In this document: one piece after another, positions 47,201 to 59,279 of the stretch
How positions within the stretch are numbered: position 1 is the stretch's first letter
How the letters are laid out: each line of letters begins with the position of its first letter
DNA from: Nematostella vectensis
Taxonomy: Eukaryota; Cnidaria; Anthozoa; Actiniaria; Edwardsiidae
DNA: 64,000 nucleotides
NCBI RefSeq assembly: GCF_932526225.1
Contig: NC_064043.1
Location: forward strand, 6,935,501 to 6,999,500
Direction: 5' to 3'
Made by a program: the position numbers and the translations under genes
The notes under the pieces: model-generated
Databases searched by the model: none
What the model was told of the DNA's origin: nothing
Seen by the model: the letters and a program-made list of their open reading frames with translations, nothing else

Positions 47201-48997
47201 TGGGTTTGCTCTCATCTTTGAGTTTATTCCGAGATAAAACTTATCCAAAATTAATGGGTCTACCGGAAGCGGTAGTGACTTACTAAATAACATCTCGAGA
47301 TGATTTTATGCCAAAAATATTTAGCTTCTTTATTCACTAAGAATATGGATTCTTAATTATCCGACACCTATAACTAAAGAACATGAAAACACAATAGACT
47401 GACCACCACTTTCTATATCATCAAAATTTGTATTGTACGCTATGTATTATTGCCTCTTAAGCCAAGTCTGCTTATCCAATATAGAGCGTTTTTTCTAAAG
47501 ACTAAACACCATCATTTGGAGTCTTCGAAAGCTGTTTTCTTATAGAACTTAGCTATTTTGTTAATAAAGATTGAAATTTGGAACTAAAACATCTCCCTTC
47601 GACAATGCCCTCAGCGGGTCAGATTGCTTTCGATAAACCGCGTCTCATTCTAATGTTTTCCTCAATGCGTTAATGGTTTTATTGTTGTTATAACCTAACG
47701 ACATAGGAGCTAGTGTGTTCAAATCAGCCTGGATTAAGTTTTGTGGTTTTTAAGAGCGATTTCGTCGACAAAACAAAAAAGAAGCAGTTGATGATTTATG
47801 CAGTAAATGTGGGCAGACGTAACTTGGTCTCCTGTCGATATTTCCAATCGATGGAACAGGTCATTTTCTATGGGCAAAAATTGATGAATTCGACGATACG
47901 ACATAAAAAAGCCTGGAGGCTAAGATCGTGGGGTCTAATACGACCTTCGCTGACAATTCTGTAACAAGTGTAAACGCCTTCGCAAAGTGACAAAACATTT
48001 CCCGCTAAATTCGGCGGCAATAAAAACACATCCTTTGCGCTGTCAGTAAATAATCAATGGGTAAGCAACCTAAGTGATTAATTCCACTTACCAGATACGG
48101 ATGAGAATCTTCTATAACATAGACGCAGTATCCCCCAAGAAAAATATTCATGGTGTAAAAACTGAATATGAGCTTGAACGGTTCTTTAAGGAAATAAGTC
48201 TTTACCAAAAACGTTGAAGAGATCTCCGTTTTCGTGACGGAAGCTAACAAACTTGTGGCTTGGTTGTTGAAGAATTTGCTCCGTTCTCGTAAACACCGCG
48301 TTAGGAGATAAAGTCGTATAAATACAAGTAGTTGCAGTTTATACGGGATACCTAGGTCGTCTACGTAAGGGGGGATGTGTGTTAAACATATCAGAGTTTC
48401 TAGTAGGAAACGCGGTAACAAGGTCCGTGAAGTAAGAAAACTCTCTGATTCATGAAAAAGGTTCTTTACAACGTTTAGTTTGCGTGTATTGGAATAGATG
48501 TTAAAAATTGTGATGCAGGTGAGGAGAGAAAACAGAGAGATTGCAGCTTTCAATACGATACCAGCTATACCAAACGCATCTTTGCTTGCGGATAGAGAGT
48601 CCGCGACTTGAAGTTGTCCATTGAGGAGCTTCTCTGGTCTGTGTTTCGCGATTTCGATGTCGATTATCGCGAGTACCACTGCCGAAACACCCATGAGACA
48701 GCTTAGTCCCGACAGAATACGTATGCGACGGTGGAAAAACTTTTTAGCTGTGTCAATGTCTCTAAAGCTTCTCAGAGTTTGGTCAAACGAAGGCATGTCG
48801 GATCTAATGCTGCTACGCATTGAACGTTTCTGTGATCCAGTCCGAGTAAAATTGCCGAAAGTTCCCGGTGTCACGGAACTGTTCGTTCGCCGGTATCGAT
48901 TCATGTCGCTCTTGCCGTTCGGTGAGCTGTTTAGGTGATTCAGCTCGTAGCGATCGCTGGTGCTTAGACTGCGGCTTCTTGTCTCACTCGACTCCAT
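38265..48997 (-). CDS. SK/KCNN-like potassium channel, five exons
   Basis: Exons 48997-48092, 41447-41246, 40888-40694, 40595-40411 and 38825-38265 join in frame (phases 0, 1, 1, 0) to 682 residues. Exon 1 has a Ser/Arg-rich cytoplasmic start, S1 (about 93-115), S2 (143-168), S3 (194-212), S4 with LLVFIRLYLLTRCLRERSKF as in SK channels, and S5 (270-295). Exon 2 holds the pore loop WMMVVTMTTLGFGD (filter 316-319) and S6. Exon 3 is the calmodulin-binding region following S6, here with an IQ-like CIQSCWRYRQFVKRH. Exons 4-5 are a Ser/Arg-rich tail with a short coiled-coil-like stretch (RIEGVESALDQIYGKV). SK channels sit in the plasma membrane and open when calmodulin binds Ca2+. GFGD in place of GYGD is unusual for SK. 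Start at 48997 is the first ATG; upstream is non-coding. A missing exon within the 6.6-kb intron 1 cannot be excluded but the join fits the family. Confidence 0.87.
41448..48091 (-). other. Intron 1 of the potassium channel (6.6 kb)
   Basis: Bounded by GTAAGT (48091) and TTCTAG (41448). It holds a MITE-like repeat at 41496-41590 and a small tandem repeat (GACAAGTCCAGGAAG, near 42211-42247). Short open frames at 42537-42909, 44677-45256 and 47713-47964 have no family resemblance and no matching borders. Otherwise AT-rich. Confidence 0.6.
41496..41590. repeat. MITE-like repeat in channel intron 1
   Basis: CAGGGGCGTAGCAGAGGGGG, GGGCACGTGCCACCCCCCC and ATTATAAGAAAATGACCA place it in the family of 9525-9712 and 23103-23286. 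Confidence 0.5.
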
Positions 48998-51669
48998 CTT
49001 GTGACGCACGTGTCGCTTACGGTCCGTCCAACAAGACTGTTTTCATCCTTTTCATCCATGCGATATATATTTCAAATCTGTCGCGATTCCTTTTACTGAT
49101 TATAAGCATTGGTTACGTGAAGTTGACGTTTACCGGGTAGAGTGTATGGTCAATCAGAATTACATCCAATCACAAGATTTATTCAAATGAGGCTCAATAT
49201 TAAAATCCTTTTTGTCGAGAAAGAGATCAGGTCGCCCCTTAAAATACACAGGTCAAGCCTGTTAACCATCATATCACTCGATCGGCCCTTACTCAAAATA
49301 TCAGTGCACCAATAAGAATGGAACTAGATACCAAAAGACTAATATATCAGGTTATGGTGGCGAAAGATTGTAAAATGAATAGTATATTAACCAATCGTAT
49401 TTTGCATTTTAGTGAGGTTTTGCGAAATTCAAGCCAAAACCCCGCGAAAAAAGCACCATTTTTCGCGCGCTTTTACCAAATCACACACACCAAACCAATA
49501 ATTTACGTAGTGTCATACGAGTAGGTTCCTCTGCGCTTATTATTCATCAGTTATTTATTGTTGTATTCATAATTATGTTTATTTTTAAATTCTGTCACTG
49601 CCTTTCCTCATTGTGAGTTTCCATTATTCGAGTGGAGATAGGTCGGGTGAGGAATATCAACGCTGCACAAATTTAGTTTCCCCCTCAAGCTTCAGACTGG
49701 GAAATCCCCTTTCAGCGAGGAAACTATTGTTGAATCCTGTAGGTGTAAAGATTAGTTTTAAGATACAAGGAGCTCAGCCTTGTAATGGCAGTCGGATGGC
49801 GTCGAAACCCTTTTTTGATGAGCCCCGGGCAACCGCGCAGGAATTGTTGTTGTGACCACTGTAGATCTATATTAATTAAATAACACATTTATTTGAACGT
49901 TATAAAATGCTACATAGACCTGAAGTCCTTTTGAACCAACTCATTTCATAGCAAAACGTTTTCCATCAAGCAGTTTCGACCATTGCCTTGAGGCTCTAAA
50001 AAAATCCCTTCAACGTTATTTTCTAAGATGCAATTCTTAAATACCATTAATTATAAATGTTTTCAAGTTAGTACCGTTCACAGTTATAAACTGGCAAATA
50101 TTTTGGTTAATAATAGATAAGTACATTTTGTCTAACATTCATTGGTCTTCAGTCCTTGACCGGATAAGGGTTTTCCCTAGGTAGGCGTTTCTTCTAAAAG
50201 GAATGTTTATTTTGCGGATGTTATTTCGTAATTTTAATTACTTCCGCATATAGTTTGACGTTAGAAAGAGGTTTAGGCCCACCAAGAGCAATTGTAAAGA
50301 ACAAGCTAATTATTGACAAAAGCTCAACATTCCAAAGTAAATATAAAGGTAGAATATTATTTTAGTAAGCAATGGTCCATCTCTATAATCATTAACCTGA
50401 AATGTTACAAACTATTTTTTGGTAAACATTAACAAACGAAAATCCTTTTTCCAGGTTTACCACATTTCATCCGTTCTCTCGACTCGTGGTTTGCATAAAA
50501 GAAAATAATGGTTTGCAACCGAATAATCTTTTTTCCTCTTCTAAATACGATTTTGCAGTGACCCATGTTTTCCTTATTTCTCCAATGTAATATTTTGTTG
50601 TTCTCCGTTGTGTCGTTTATTCGCCACTTTTATCGTCGAAATTTATTTTTTAATATAAACTTCACTGATAACGGCGTATTGTTTTTCCTATCTTAAAAGA
50701 TCTGGCTGCAGTGTCATGGTGTTTTTCACAGCCTCTTAATATCGTTGTTTTTAAAGTAAATATTGCAAAACAAATAACGTCTAGGTAAGAAGATTTATCT
50801 AATAATCTCCTTATTTATTAAATCTGTAATTTCCGGAGTTAAGAATTGGAATGGCTTCCTGTGAAAGAAAAAAAAAAAGAATCTGTGTCTGTCTGCCTCA
50901 AGTTTCATCCAACAATACCTATTAAAAGATTAGTATGAAATTTCTCCAAAGCCTCTCCCTTGAGGACGGCGTTAATTCAAGGTTGAAAACCTTTAAACAA
51001 ACGGATTCATCTGCGAATCAAGGGGAAGCTTTTGAATTATCGAGATGTAACCATTGAAGTGCAAGTTGAGTAAAATAAGTTGATTAGCGGCAAATATAGT
51101 TTTGACGAAATAAAAACAAGGTTCTTTAAAGATGTAAAAAAAAAAATAGAAAAATGTTTACGAAAAATGTGTCCATGTTTTTTTCTTTTTCATTTGTTTT
51201 TCATGTACGTGACTGCCTTCCTCTCTGGGAGGCTATCTTAGAACTCTGAGTGCAAGCTGGATTAATGATAGGAAATGATTAGGAAAACCATTACAACAGG
51301 GACAATACAAAAAGCTTTTTAAAAATGTTCTCAAGGCCGTTACGTAGGTAAAATCGCGACGTGAGGAAAAGACGACTTTGTTACGTAAATACAAGATTGT
51401 CAGATGGACGGGGAAAAAGAAAATATGTATATATAATAAAGTCTTCTACTGTTATCAAGTGTATGGCTGTGAGTAACACTGAGTCTTACGGATACGGGTG
51501 CTTAAAGGTGCACACTACGAGTTCCTCAAAGTGTTAGGCTGATTATGTTCACGAAAAGTGTTCGATTAAAATCTTAAACGGCAACACATAGAAACCTGTA
51601 ATGAAGAACCTCACAAAAAAATATTGCTAGCGGACGGATAAACTATCAACATCAAGAAAACTAAAGAAA
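48998..51669. other. Intergenic DNA upstream of the potassium channel
   Basis: The channel promoter should lie here but no TATA or initiator stands out. ORFs at 49318-49524 and 49613-49855 are short and unrecognised. Remainder AT-rich and anonymous. Confidence 0.4.
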
Positions 51670-53396
51670 TCTGATAAATGTGAATTCGAACGTGCAGGTA
51701 CTGGGGAACATTGTTCATACATTGCTTTTTTATTGCGATTTACCTGAGTTTTTGGCTACCATTCATGGGCCCTACACAAGCTTTTATAGGCTCGATATCC
51801 AGCCGTCGCTGGGCCTCGTACTGCGGGCTCACAAAAACGAGCTGGAAATCGAGCCTAACACCTTTATCAATACAATACAGTTTTATTTTGTAGTTCCTTC
51901 TTCACATGCCTTTTTTAAATTATGTATAAATGTATATATTTTTATTTCTAAGAAGTGGCTTTTTGTTTTTTTGGTTATTTCTTATTATTTGATTAATCTC
52001 AACGTCGACGACATTTAATGGGAAATAAGACACAGGAAAAAGGATTCCTTGCTTCATAATGAGAGTAGAAGCCAACGCACTTAGTGTATTGAAATTATCT
52101 AACGCAAACAACAAGTGATTGGCGGTAAAATGGAAGATTCATTGTATAGGCATTTGATCATCCTAATAAAGTAATAATAGTTTGTAGAAAACGTACTTTG
52201 ATATGTCAAATTAGGGAAGAAGTACTATTGATTTGTGTATACGATTCCCCAGCCCCCCCCTCTCCACCCCTCATTTTTTGTTTAAATGATCGTGTTTGAG
52301 TCGGTTTGATGCATAGTAAAATGTACTCCAAGTTATGACAATATTATAAAAGAATTAAATTAAAAATATATATGTTCTGCTACTTAATCTGCCCCTTTGC
52401 ATTGTATCTTATCTTATCTTAAATAGAAGCCCTTCATATGTAGTTGGTGTTGTGTGGCGAGTTAAAAAATGCTGTGGTCAAAGCTTGCGCGAAACCAAGT
52501 CTTGTCAAATATTGCACAGAATAGAATAGAATGACTAATGCTGCATTTCACACCAAAACCATGTTTAGTTAAACAAGGTTTTTCTTTGCCTGATAACTTG
52601 GCAAGTTTTTCATTGTGTTGAATTCTTTCTTATTGCTAGTTTAAAAATGATCACAAGATAACACGTAGAGCACAGTCTATTAAGTTTGTTCTTGGTTCTG
52701 TCCAATCCTGGGAGATTGAGATTATAATCACTTTAATTAAACCACCTTTAAACGGATGTGAATGCGGTATAAGACTCGATTTCTGGTCAGTCTACAGTCT
52801 TAACAAACAGAAGAAGTTGGAAATGGAAAAAAGGCATAAATGTACGCTTTGTATTGTCTTATATTGTATGTAAACAAACAATGTGACATGACTGCTCTGC
52901 TAGAGAAGGTATAAGTTTGTGCGAACAAGTAGCGTACTGCGTGTGGTCGAAAAAATATTGTCTTTGAGGAAAAGATCTATCTACCAAAAACCATCTAATG
53001 TCTACAGGGATCAGTCAAGATCAGTCTGGAGTCACCAACAGCCTGAAACAAAAACTTCCTGTTACTTCGAGCCGATAACGATTTGTTGATAGACAAGGAT
53101 ACGTGGCATCGCCATAAATTTTCAGTTATGTTGAAAATATAATTGACGTGGCAATAACTGATATGTCAGTATACACTCTTTTTTGTCTTTCATTGTACGA
53201 AGAGCGTTTATATTGAAGATGAGATGATCCAGACCTCTTTTTTGTAAAACAAACAGAATTTTTTTCGTCGCATGCATGGTATCGTGTCCTCTACACACAC
53301 GTCCCGTAGTACCATCATTTAACAAAAAGAAGAAGTAGACCCTGAATAAATGTGCTAGACTTAACATATCCATAAAGAGGGGGCGTAGGGGGTGTG
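51670..53396. other. Anonymous intergenic DNA
   Basis: The 112-codon frame at 51680-52018 runs through a short inverted repeat (51791-51858) into low-complexity sequence; no family. No exon recognised elsewhere. Confidence 0.35.
51791..51858. repeat. Short inverted repeat (15-bp arms)
   Basis: GGCTCGATATCCAGC at the left and GCTGGAAATCGAGCC at the right differ at one position and are separated by about 38 bp. Confidence 0.55.
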
Positions 53397-53572
53397 AAAA
53401 CCGCACAGAAAAACGCCAAAAACCTCAAAACCGTCAAAATAACTCAATAACCGTAAACTGCACAGTCTAGAGAAACCGCAATACCGCGGAATAAAATACT
53501 AAAAACCGAAAAACTACACATTCAAGGGAAAAACCGTATCACCGCAAACCCTTACGCCCCCCCCCCCCATCC
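53397..53572 (-). repeat. GCGGTTTT-rich dispersed repeat (copy 2, inverted)
   Basis: AAACCGCACAGAAAAACGCC, AAACCGCAATACCGCGGAAT and CGCAAACCCTTACGCCCC are the reverse complement of the copy at 37812-37985. Confidence 0.65.
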
Positions 53573-54520
53573 ATAAACTACTATATGCTGATAAGTTCAT
53601 ATATATGAACATAAATGTGTTCATAAATGTGCTAAATTTAACTTATCCATAAATTACTTTATGCTGAAAGTATGACAAGGGCCAAGACCACTAAGTACTG
53701 ATTCCCAATTCTCAGTCAGTATACAAAAAGGAATCTACAAACATTTTTATCACAAGAGATGAGAGCATTCGTGATCACTGTTAATTTTTATTTTACTTGC
53801 ACAAAACATTTTTCACATTATACTTAAATAAAGAACCTTAAAATCGTCAATTTCACAAATTTAACCTCAATACACTTAGCCGATGCATTCTGGTCACGTA
53901 TTTGAAAAATCTATCACATTCAACTAGCTTTGTGTTTCCCAATCAGACCAAATGAAATTTTGTTGTTTATACTACCAATCAGAATCGCTTTTCTATTTTT
54001 TTTTATGTTATTTGTCTTACAGTATTGAAAGTACTTTATCTCTCTTTGTCTCGTTTATCTCAAACCATTTTATCTTTTTTTTGGTTTCATGCTTTGCCAA
54101 TAATGTTTTGCCGATACAATAATTGCGCCCTTGTTCAAAGCAAAACCTAGTATAGGTAACGTCTTACTTTTTGCTCAGCCAATTAAAAACGTTTGTCAAA
54201 CAGACGTAACGCTTAAAGCATAGATAGTGGACACTGCTAAAAAAAAGTTACGAAATGGTAAACAAGTGCGCAAATGGTCTTGACCCAATTACAAACCATT
54301 AGGCCCCATTAACACTGATGGCTTTGAGAGTGGAGGATACACGATCTTATCTCTTGTATCATAGTGTCATGAAATGTGGTGAAAGTTCACGTTATTCTCC
54401 AAAAAAATCTGATAATAACACTGTTACTCTGTTTAATTCTAGATTAAGAGGGGGCGTGTTTTTATGACAACTGTTAATAGCCTTTCTGATAAAAGCCTCT
54501 GGCGCCTTTGCTAAAATATA
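53573..54520. other. Anonymous AT-rich DNA
   Basis: No exon, repeat family or RNA gene recognised. Confidence 0.4.
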
Positions 54521-54728
54521 CTCTGGTAGCAGAGCGTTCTCCTGTTTGTTTCTATCGTAGTTCACTTATCCGTGTCGCGTCTCTGTTTTTTTTTTTTTTT
54601 TTTTTTTTTGCGGTATCGCTCGTTTGTTTATCCTACGGACACAAACAAACCAGAACGTAGAAAAACCAAGACACGACACGGATGAATGAACTGCTATAAA
54701 GAAACAGGAGAAAATTCTGCTAGCAGAG
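54521..54728. repeat. Foldback repeat with about 60-bp arms around a T-run
   Basis: Left arm (CTCTGGTAGCAGAG, TTCTCCTGTTTGTTTCTA, AGTTCA, ATCCGTGTCG) is mirrored on the right (CGACACGGAT, TGAACT, GAAACAGGAGAA, TCTGCTAGCAGAG). A T-run of about 23 lies in the spacer. No target duplication found. Confidence 0.75.
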
Positions 54729-55381
54729 CAGACTGGCAGCTAGAATATTTCTGATGATCGGAAGTGAGCGCTCTAAGTAATTATACGGCGCATTTAAACT
54801 GAAATTTGGTTCTCGGGGAAACTGGAAACCGCGGAAATTCAATTCTCAGACTTCGTTTTCGGCTTATTCTCGAATATTATTATTATCATTAAAAATAACT
54901 TCCTCTCTATCAAGTATTGTCTAGGCCAACAGGTTTAAAATCATAAATTATTACATTAACACTAGACGAAACGCATTTCGTGACTTTTTAGTCTAAAAGC
55001 GATTTGGAGACTGTGAGTGTCGGAAAAACATGTTGATGGCTCTTTTTTTGCGTCTATCAAATAATAGGCGGAACCAGGATTTATTTTATATCTCACGGCT
55101 ATCTCCGAGCACGCGCGAAGGCAACCTCACGGTTATCTCCGAGCACAGGAAACCCGGTAAGAACGAAATCGACAGCTTGTATTTGGATCTCTCATTTCGT
55201 GCCTTCTATGACTTGAATGAAATCGCAAATATCATTTACTTATGCTCCAACGGTTGTAAACTTGAGAAGCTTGACTACTTTCATGAGTTTAGCAATAGTT
55301 ATCGTTTCTGTCAAAATATAACAACATGGTATAACATAAACCCGTGGAAATTTACACGAAGCTTACCGACTTGCGTCTACG
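54729..55381. other. Anonymous DNA with one 120-codon frame
   Basis: The frame 55030-55392 opens after a splice-site-free region and contains a small direct repeat (CACGGYTATCTCCGAGCAC at about 55096 and 55128). No family recognised; its end lies inside a MITE. Probably not a gene. Confidence 0.3.
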
Positions 55382-55541
55382 CAGCGGCGTAGCCAGGTTT
55401 ATAACACGTTGTTAACAGGAGGGGGCCAAAAAGGGACTTTCAAGGCATTTTTACCTGTATTTTAGATAGTGTATAACAGTACATTTACTGTATTTTTGGC
55501 TGCTACAAGGGGGGGGGGGGGGGGTGGTGTCTACGCCCCTG
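55382..55541. repeat. MITE with CAGCGGCGTAGCCAGG ends (copy 2)
   Basis: Same family as 25781-25933; the right end is CTACGCCCCTG after an 18-20 G run. Confidence 0.65.
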
Positions 55542-55769
55542 CCTATGCAAGTTTTGTTTCTGTGATTTATGGTTTCAATTTACTTAGATTCGCTTTCAAT
55601 CTTCGTAAATCTTTTAGAAAAGTCTGTGTGCGTGATCTGTTTTGGAATCCGCCATATTTTAGAAGCAGTGAATCGAACTTGAGGATGACGTCACCTGAAT
55701 CAATCCTTCCGATTGGCTGAATCTTTGTTTTGGTCCTATAAAAAGCGTCTCCTATTTAGGAGGCATTCA

Positions 55770-55862
55770 CGTCTGGTAACGCCCCTACTGTTCATTTTTT
55801 AATAATTTTTCAAAATATCGTGAGGGGGTGGGACGTGTACAACCCCCTGCTACGGCCCCCCA
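55770..55862. repeat. MITE-like repeat fragment
   Basis: TAACGCCCCTACTG on the left and CCCCCTGCTACGGCCCC on the right, with AATTTTTCAAAATATCG between, look like a fragment of the GGGGCGTAGCAGG-type MITEs. Confidence 0.4.
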
Positions 55863-55961
55863 AAAAAGGTAGGTGGGGATGGTAGGTAGTAGAGTGCTGT
55901 GTGTAGGTGGATGGGTAAGTAGATAGGTGGGTAGGTAGCAGAGTAGGGTGTGTAGGTTGGA

Positions 55962-56023
55962 AGGTAGGTAGGTAGGTAGGTAGGTAGGTAGGTAGGTAGG
56001 TAGGTAGGTAGGTAGGTAGGTAG
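55962..56023. repeat. (TAGG)n microsatellite
   Basis: About 15 uninterrupted TAGG units, preceded by degenerate ones from about 55880. Confidence 0.95.
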
Positions 56024-57631
56024 TTTCCCTTTATTCTTAATACAAACCAATTTTATCACATTTATTCGTTTACGCACCCTGTAAATTATTCAAGTAAAGT
56101 GAGTTAGTGCTCTCCGTTACATTTATGACTTTTGAACCCGTAATCTAAAGACTACAAATCACTCATGAGTATGTAGATATCATTAAGTTTCTGTGCTGTC
56201 AACGTTATATACATTATTTACTTTATTTAGTCTTAAAATGCTATTTTCCCATAAAATGTGCAGGCTAAAACATATACAAAGAAATAAGATTTCCAATTTC
56301 GTCGTCTTTTTCACATCTCCACTACAGCCTTTTTCTAAAAAGACCAGTTCTAGCCTATCTCCCAATCGTCTATAGCATTCTCGGCCATTTGTGACGTCAT
56401 CTGTCGATTTTCCGCTTGCTCGCTCTAGACTGTGTAGCAAGCATTTCTGTGGGGTTTAAGCGCGAATAGAGAGCGAGCTGGAATATTGACGCGCTGAGGA
56501 TTGGGACAAAAGTGTGGTGAAAGAGATAAAAGAAACCTAGCTTGCTTCTCCTGCCCCCATTCTTTTTTCAGCCATACTCTACGCTAGATTTTTGTTTCCA
56601 TCGCTCGGTTTACTATTTTTCTGCTGAAACCTCGCAGAAACGTATGTTCGTGTTGCAGGCGCCCTGGATAGCCCCATAATATGGCGACGGAGCGAAAAAT
56701 TGCATCGTTACACCGAGAAGAATTCCTTTAGAGGCTGATTTAGACGGCAGGATGCAACCTCCTACGACATCATGTCCTAGCCTTGAACTACACACTTTGA
56801 CTTTCGTAGTCGAACATCGTAGTGGAGTAGTAGGTTGATTTACACTCCACGACACGACGGGCAACTCGCGACTTAATTGCGACTTAATCGTGCTGTCTAA
56901 ATCGGCCTATACTTGTATTATATATTTACAATTGTTTTAGATGATTTCGATATGCCATTAGTTTTACTAATGTTATCTTTCGTAACCAATGTCAACCGCA
57001 GCTGCAAAGGCAGTCTCTGATTTGGAAGTCGTCAAGCGCTGCGTCCGAGTAGAAGCTTGTCCCCCGGATACCAATGAATGAAATCTGAAGTGCAGATACA
57101 CAATTTGTTAAGGAAGTCATTAATTAATCCCAAAAGTATGCTGGGTGTGAGCTGTGCGGTGTCTCTGATACAAATGGAAAGAGTGATACACCATAGGTAA
57201 ATCAGGCCCGTGACCAGGATTTTCTGGGGGGGAGGGGGGAGGGAGTTTTCTGTTAAAAATATGACTACCCCTGATAAAACCAAAAAGGGATTTTTTATGC
57301 CCTTTGTCCTTGTTAAATAGACCATGAAAAAATAGGCGACTTCACTTAGGCGCCCCGCCTTTTAGCGGAAATATAACAACACACAACAACAACAAAAAAA
57401 ACAAATTATTTAAATTTTACGAATCAGCCAGAAAGTTTCTTAGTCAGAAAGGATTTATTTATATTTAAAAATTTTATTCTTTCGCCATTCTCTGGCGTGA
57501 TGGGCAAAGCCATTTGTCACGTGATTTCTTAGTGCATTCGCCCATCGTGCCTTTCCTTTGACTCCCGCAACACCAAAAAAGCAACATCTTACTGCGCCGT
57601 CCTCGACTTTCCGCCGTCGTCAATTTCTAAC
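56024..57631. other. Intergenic or intronic DNA below the antisense MAM exons
   Basis: The last MAM exon of the - strand gene should lie here or further left, but no AIDD-type exon was recognised. Otherwise anonymous; a G-run near 57226-57245 may belong to a MITE. Confidence 0.35.
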
Positions 57632-58413
57632 CTGGTGCTCTTCTGCAAGTTGTGGAATCTCGACCGCAGCAGGGTGCCACTGATTATTGTGATTCCCAGA
57701 TCTTTGCCAGACTGTCGTCTCAGCTGTGGTGCCCTTAACCCTGTATGTGAGGCGAACGGTTCCCATGGTAGAACCGTACATGTGCCAGTAGAAATTGATA
57801 CATTTGCGGCAGTTGGATGGCGGGTAGAACTTGCTGCGAATGATGGCTCGTGAGCCAGTGGAACCAGCTGACGCTTCCATGTAAATATATCGCCCTAAAA
57901 ATTAAAATGAATAAAATTCAATGGTCCCAAACATGGATAGCAATTAGTAGAATTTGATACCCTAGAAGAAAGGCGATCACCCCCTTCTACTTTCATGGAG
58001 ATTCCCCCCCCCCCCCCCCCCCGAATGTGTCACATGTGGCAAAACTAGAAAGAACGGATTTTTCAAAGAATATGTTTTATTACAAAATAAACCATTGTTA
58101 GTGCGACAAATGCAATGCTTTTGCTTTAAATAGTTTTCTGAGTTGACCGTGTATTATTTTGCCCTTTCTACCTATGACTGCGCAGCCCCCCTCGGCCAAT
58201 TCTGGGTAGGCGCCTGTATCCACACTTTGGTATTTTGCTAGAATGACAAAATTGCGGCTGATTGCACGTTTCGCTTACCGCTTCCCGTCGTGTGATCACG
58301 ACTTGGCCCTGTGGATGAACTGCTGGTTGATCCCTTTTGGGTTTGCCAAGTCAATGTGCTTGCAGCGATGGTAAACCCACATGCACTGATTGATATCTCG
58401 AAATCGCATTTTT
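57632..58413 (-). CDS. MAM domain exons of a related - strand gene (partial)
   Basis: Exon at 58413-58279 (phase 1 to 1) reads KCDFEISISACGFTIA and TGPSRDHT, the first half of a MAM domain. Exon at 57894-57632 (phase 1 to 0) reads GRYIYMEAS, CINFYWHMYG, TTVWQRSGNHNNQWHP, the second half. Borders are TTTTAG...GGTAAGC and TTTTTAG...GGTTAGA. Exon limits and phases equal those of the PAN/MAM gene at 22372-25389, so it is a paralogue in opposite orientation. Both exons are open without lesions. Neither the PAN exon nor the closing MAM exon was found; a 3.87-kb foldback sits upstream at 58742-62611, perhaps in the preceding intron. Confidence 0.72.
58000..58022. repeat. C homopolymer run
   Basis: About 18 C in a row inside the intron between the first antisense MAM exon and the second. 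Confidence 0.8.
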
Positions 58414-59279
58414 CTAAAAGTAATATAGACGTTCAGACAATTAGGAGATTGAATTAGAATAAGTCTGCCCTACTGTCCTAAGCAGTGTTGAATCTGAGTT
58501 AGAATTGAATAATGGAAGCAATAAAGCAGTTTAAATTAGATAAGTTTGAGTATGAAAAAATCATAAGTCTTTACACAAGACAAGGACTTCTGTGCGGGAG
58601 ATCGCACTTTTAAGTTTTAAAAAAATATGCCTGAATCGCCAACGAGTTATGCACGTTGGTATTTGACATGTGATTATTTTCCTGCAGCTTGCAAGCAACG
58701 AAAAAAAATATTGCATGTTGAAAAACATGATACACAGACAGACCAGAGTGAAGTTAGTTCCTTATTCGCAGTTCCTTTTTCAAATCCGGGGGGGTACTTA
58801 CATGATACCTTTTAATTCGAGTTGAAACAGTATTTAGGCATAACAGTTTATTCAGAACAAGTCCAACAGCATTTTCGTCGGGTAATTTTGGTTGCTTTAA
58901 CGTGCTCGCTGCTAAGCGGAGCTGTGAACATGAGACTCTATCTGCTACAAAAGGTCAAATTACGAAATGCGTGCAATCGCTTTCACAAATATATCTAGCA
59001 AAAGAGAGGAAATCTACCTCTCATCTAATAAATGTATTTGTATCTTGGGCTTTATTTCCAAACGCATTAATATATTTAGAGGGGAAATATTCACGCTTTA
59101 CCTGACTACGTACGCGTGTAGAAGGAATTTGACCTTGCTAACAAAACCACAATTTGACAGATAGTGCTTGTTGTCAATTAACACCTTGGCTACTAGATAT
59201 GGCTCTGACAAAACAAATAGATTAGTGCAGTGACACGAATAGGGAACTGTTCCTTATTCAAGTTAGTTTTCGCGAATAA

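Noticed and set aside
51680-52018. 112-codon frame with a hydrophobic end
   Set aside because: The second half is T-rich low-complexity DNA and no promoter or splice support is seen.
55850-56077. Leu-Pro-Thr-Tyr repeat protein
   Set aside because: A reading of the TAGG microsatellite on the - strand.
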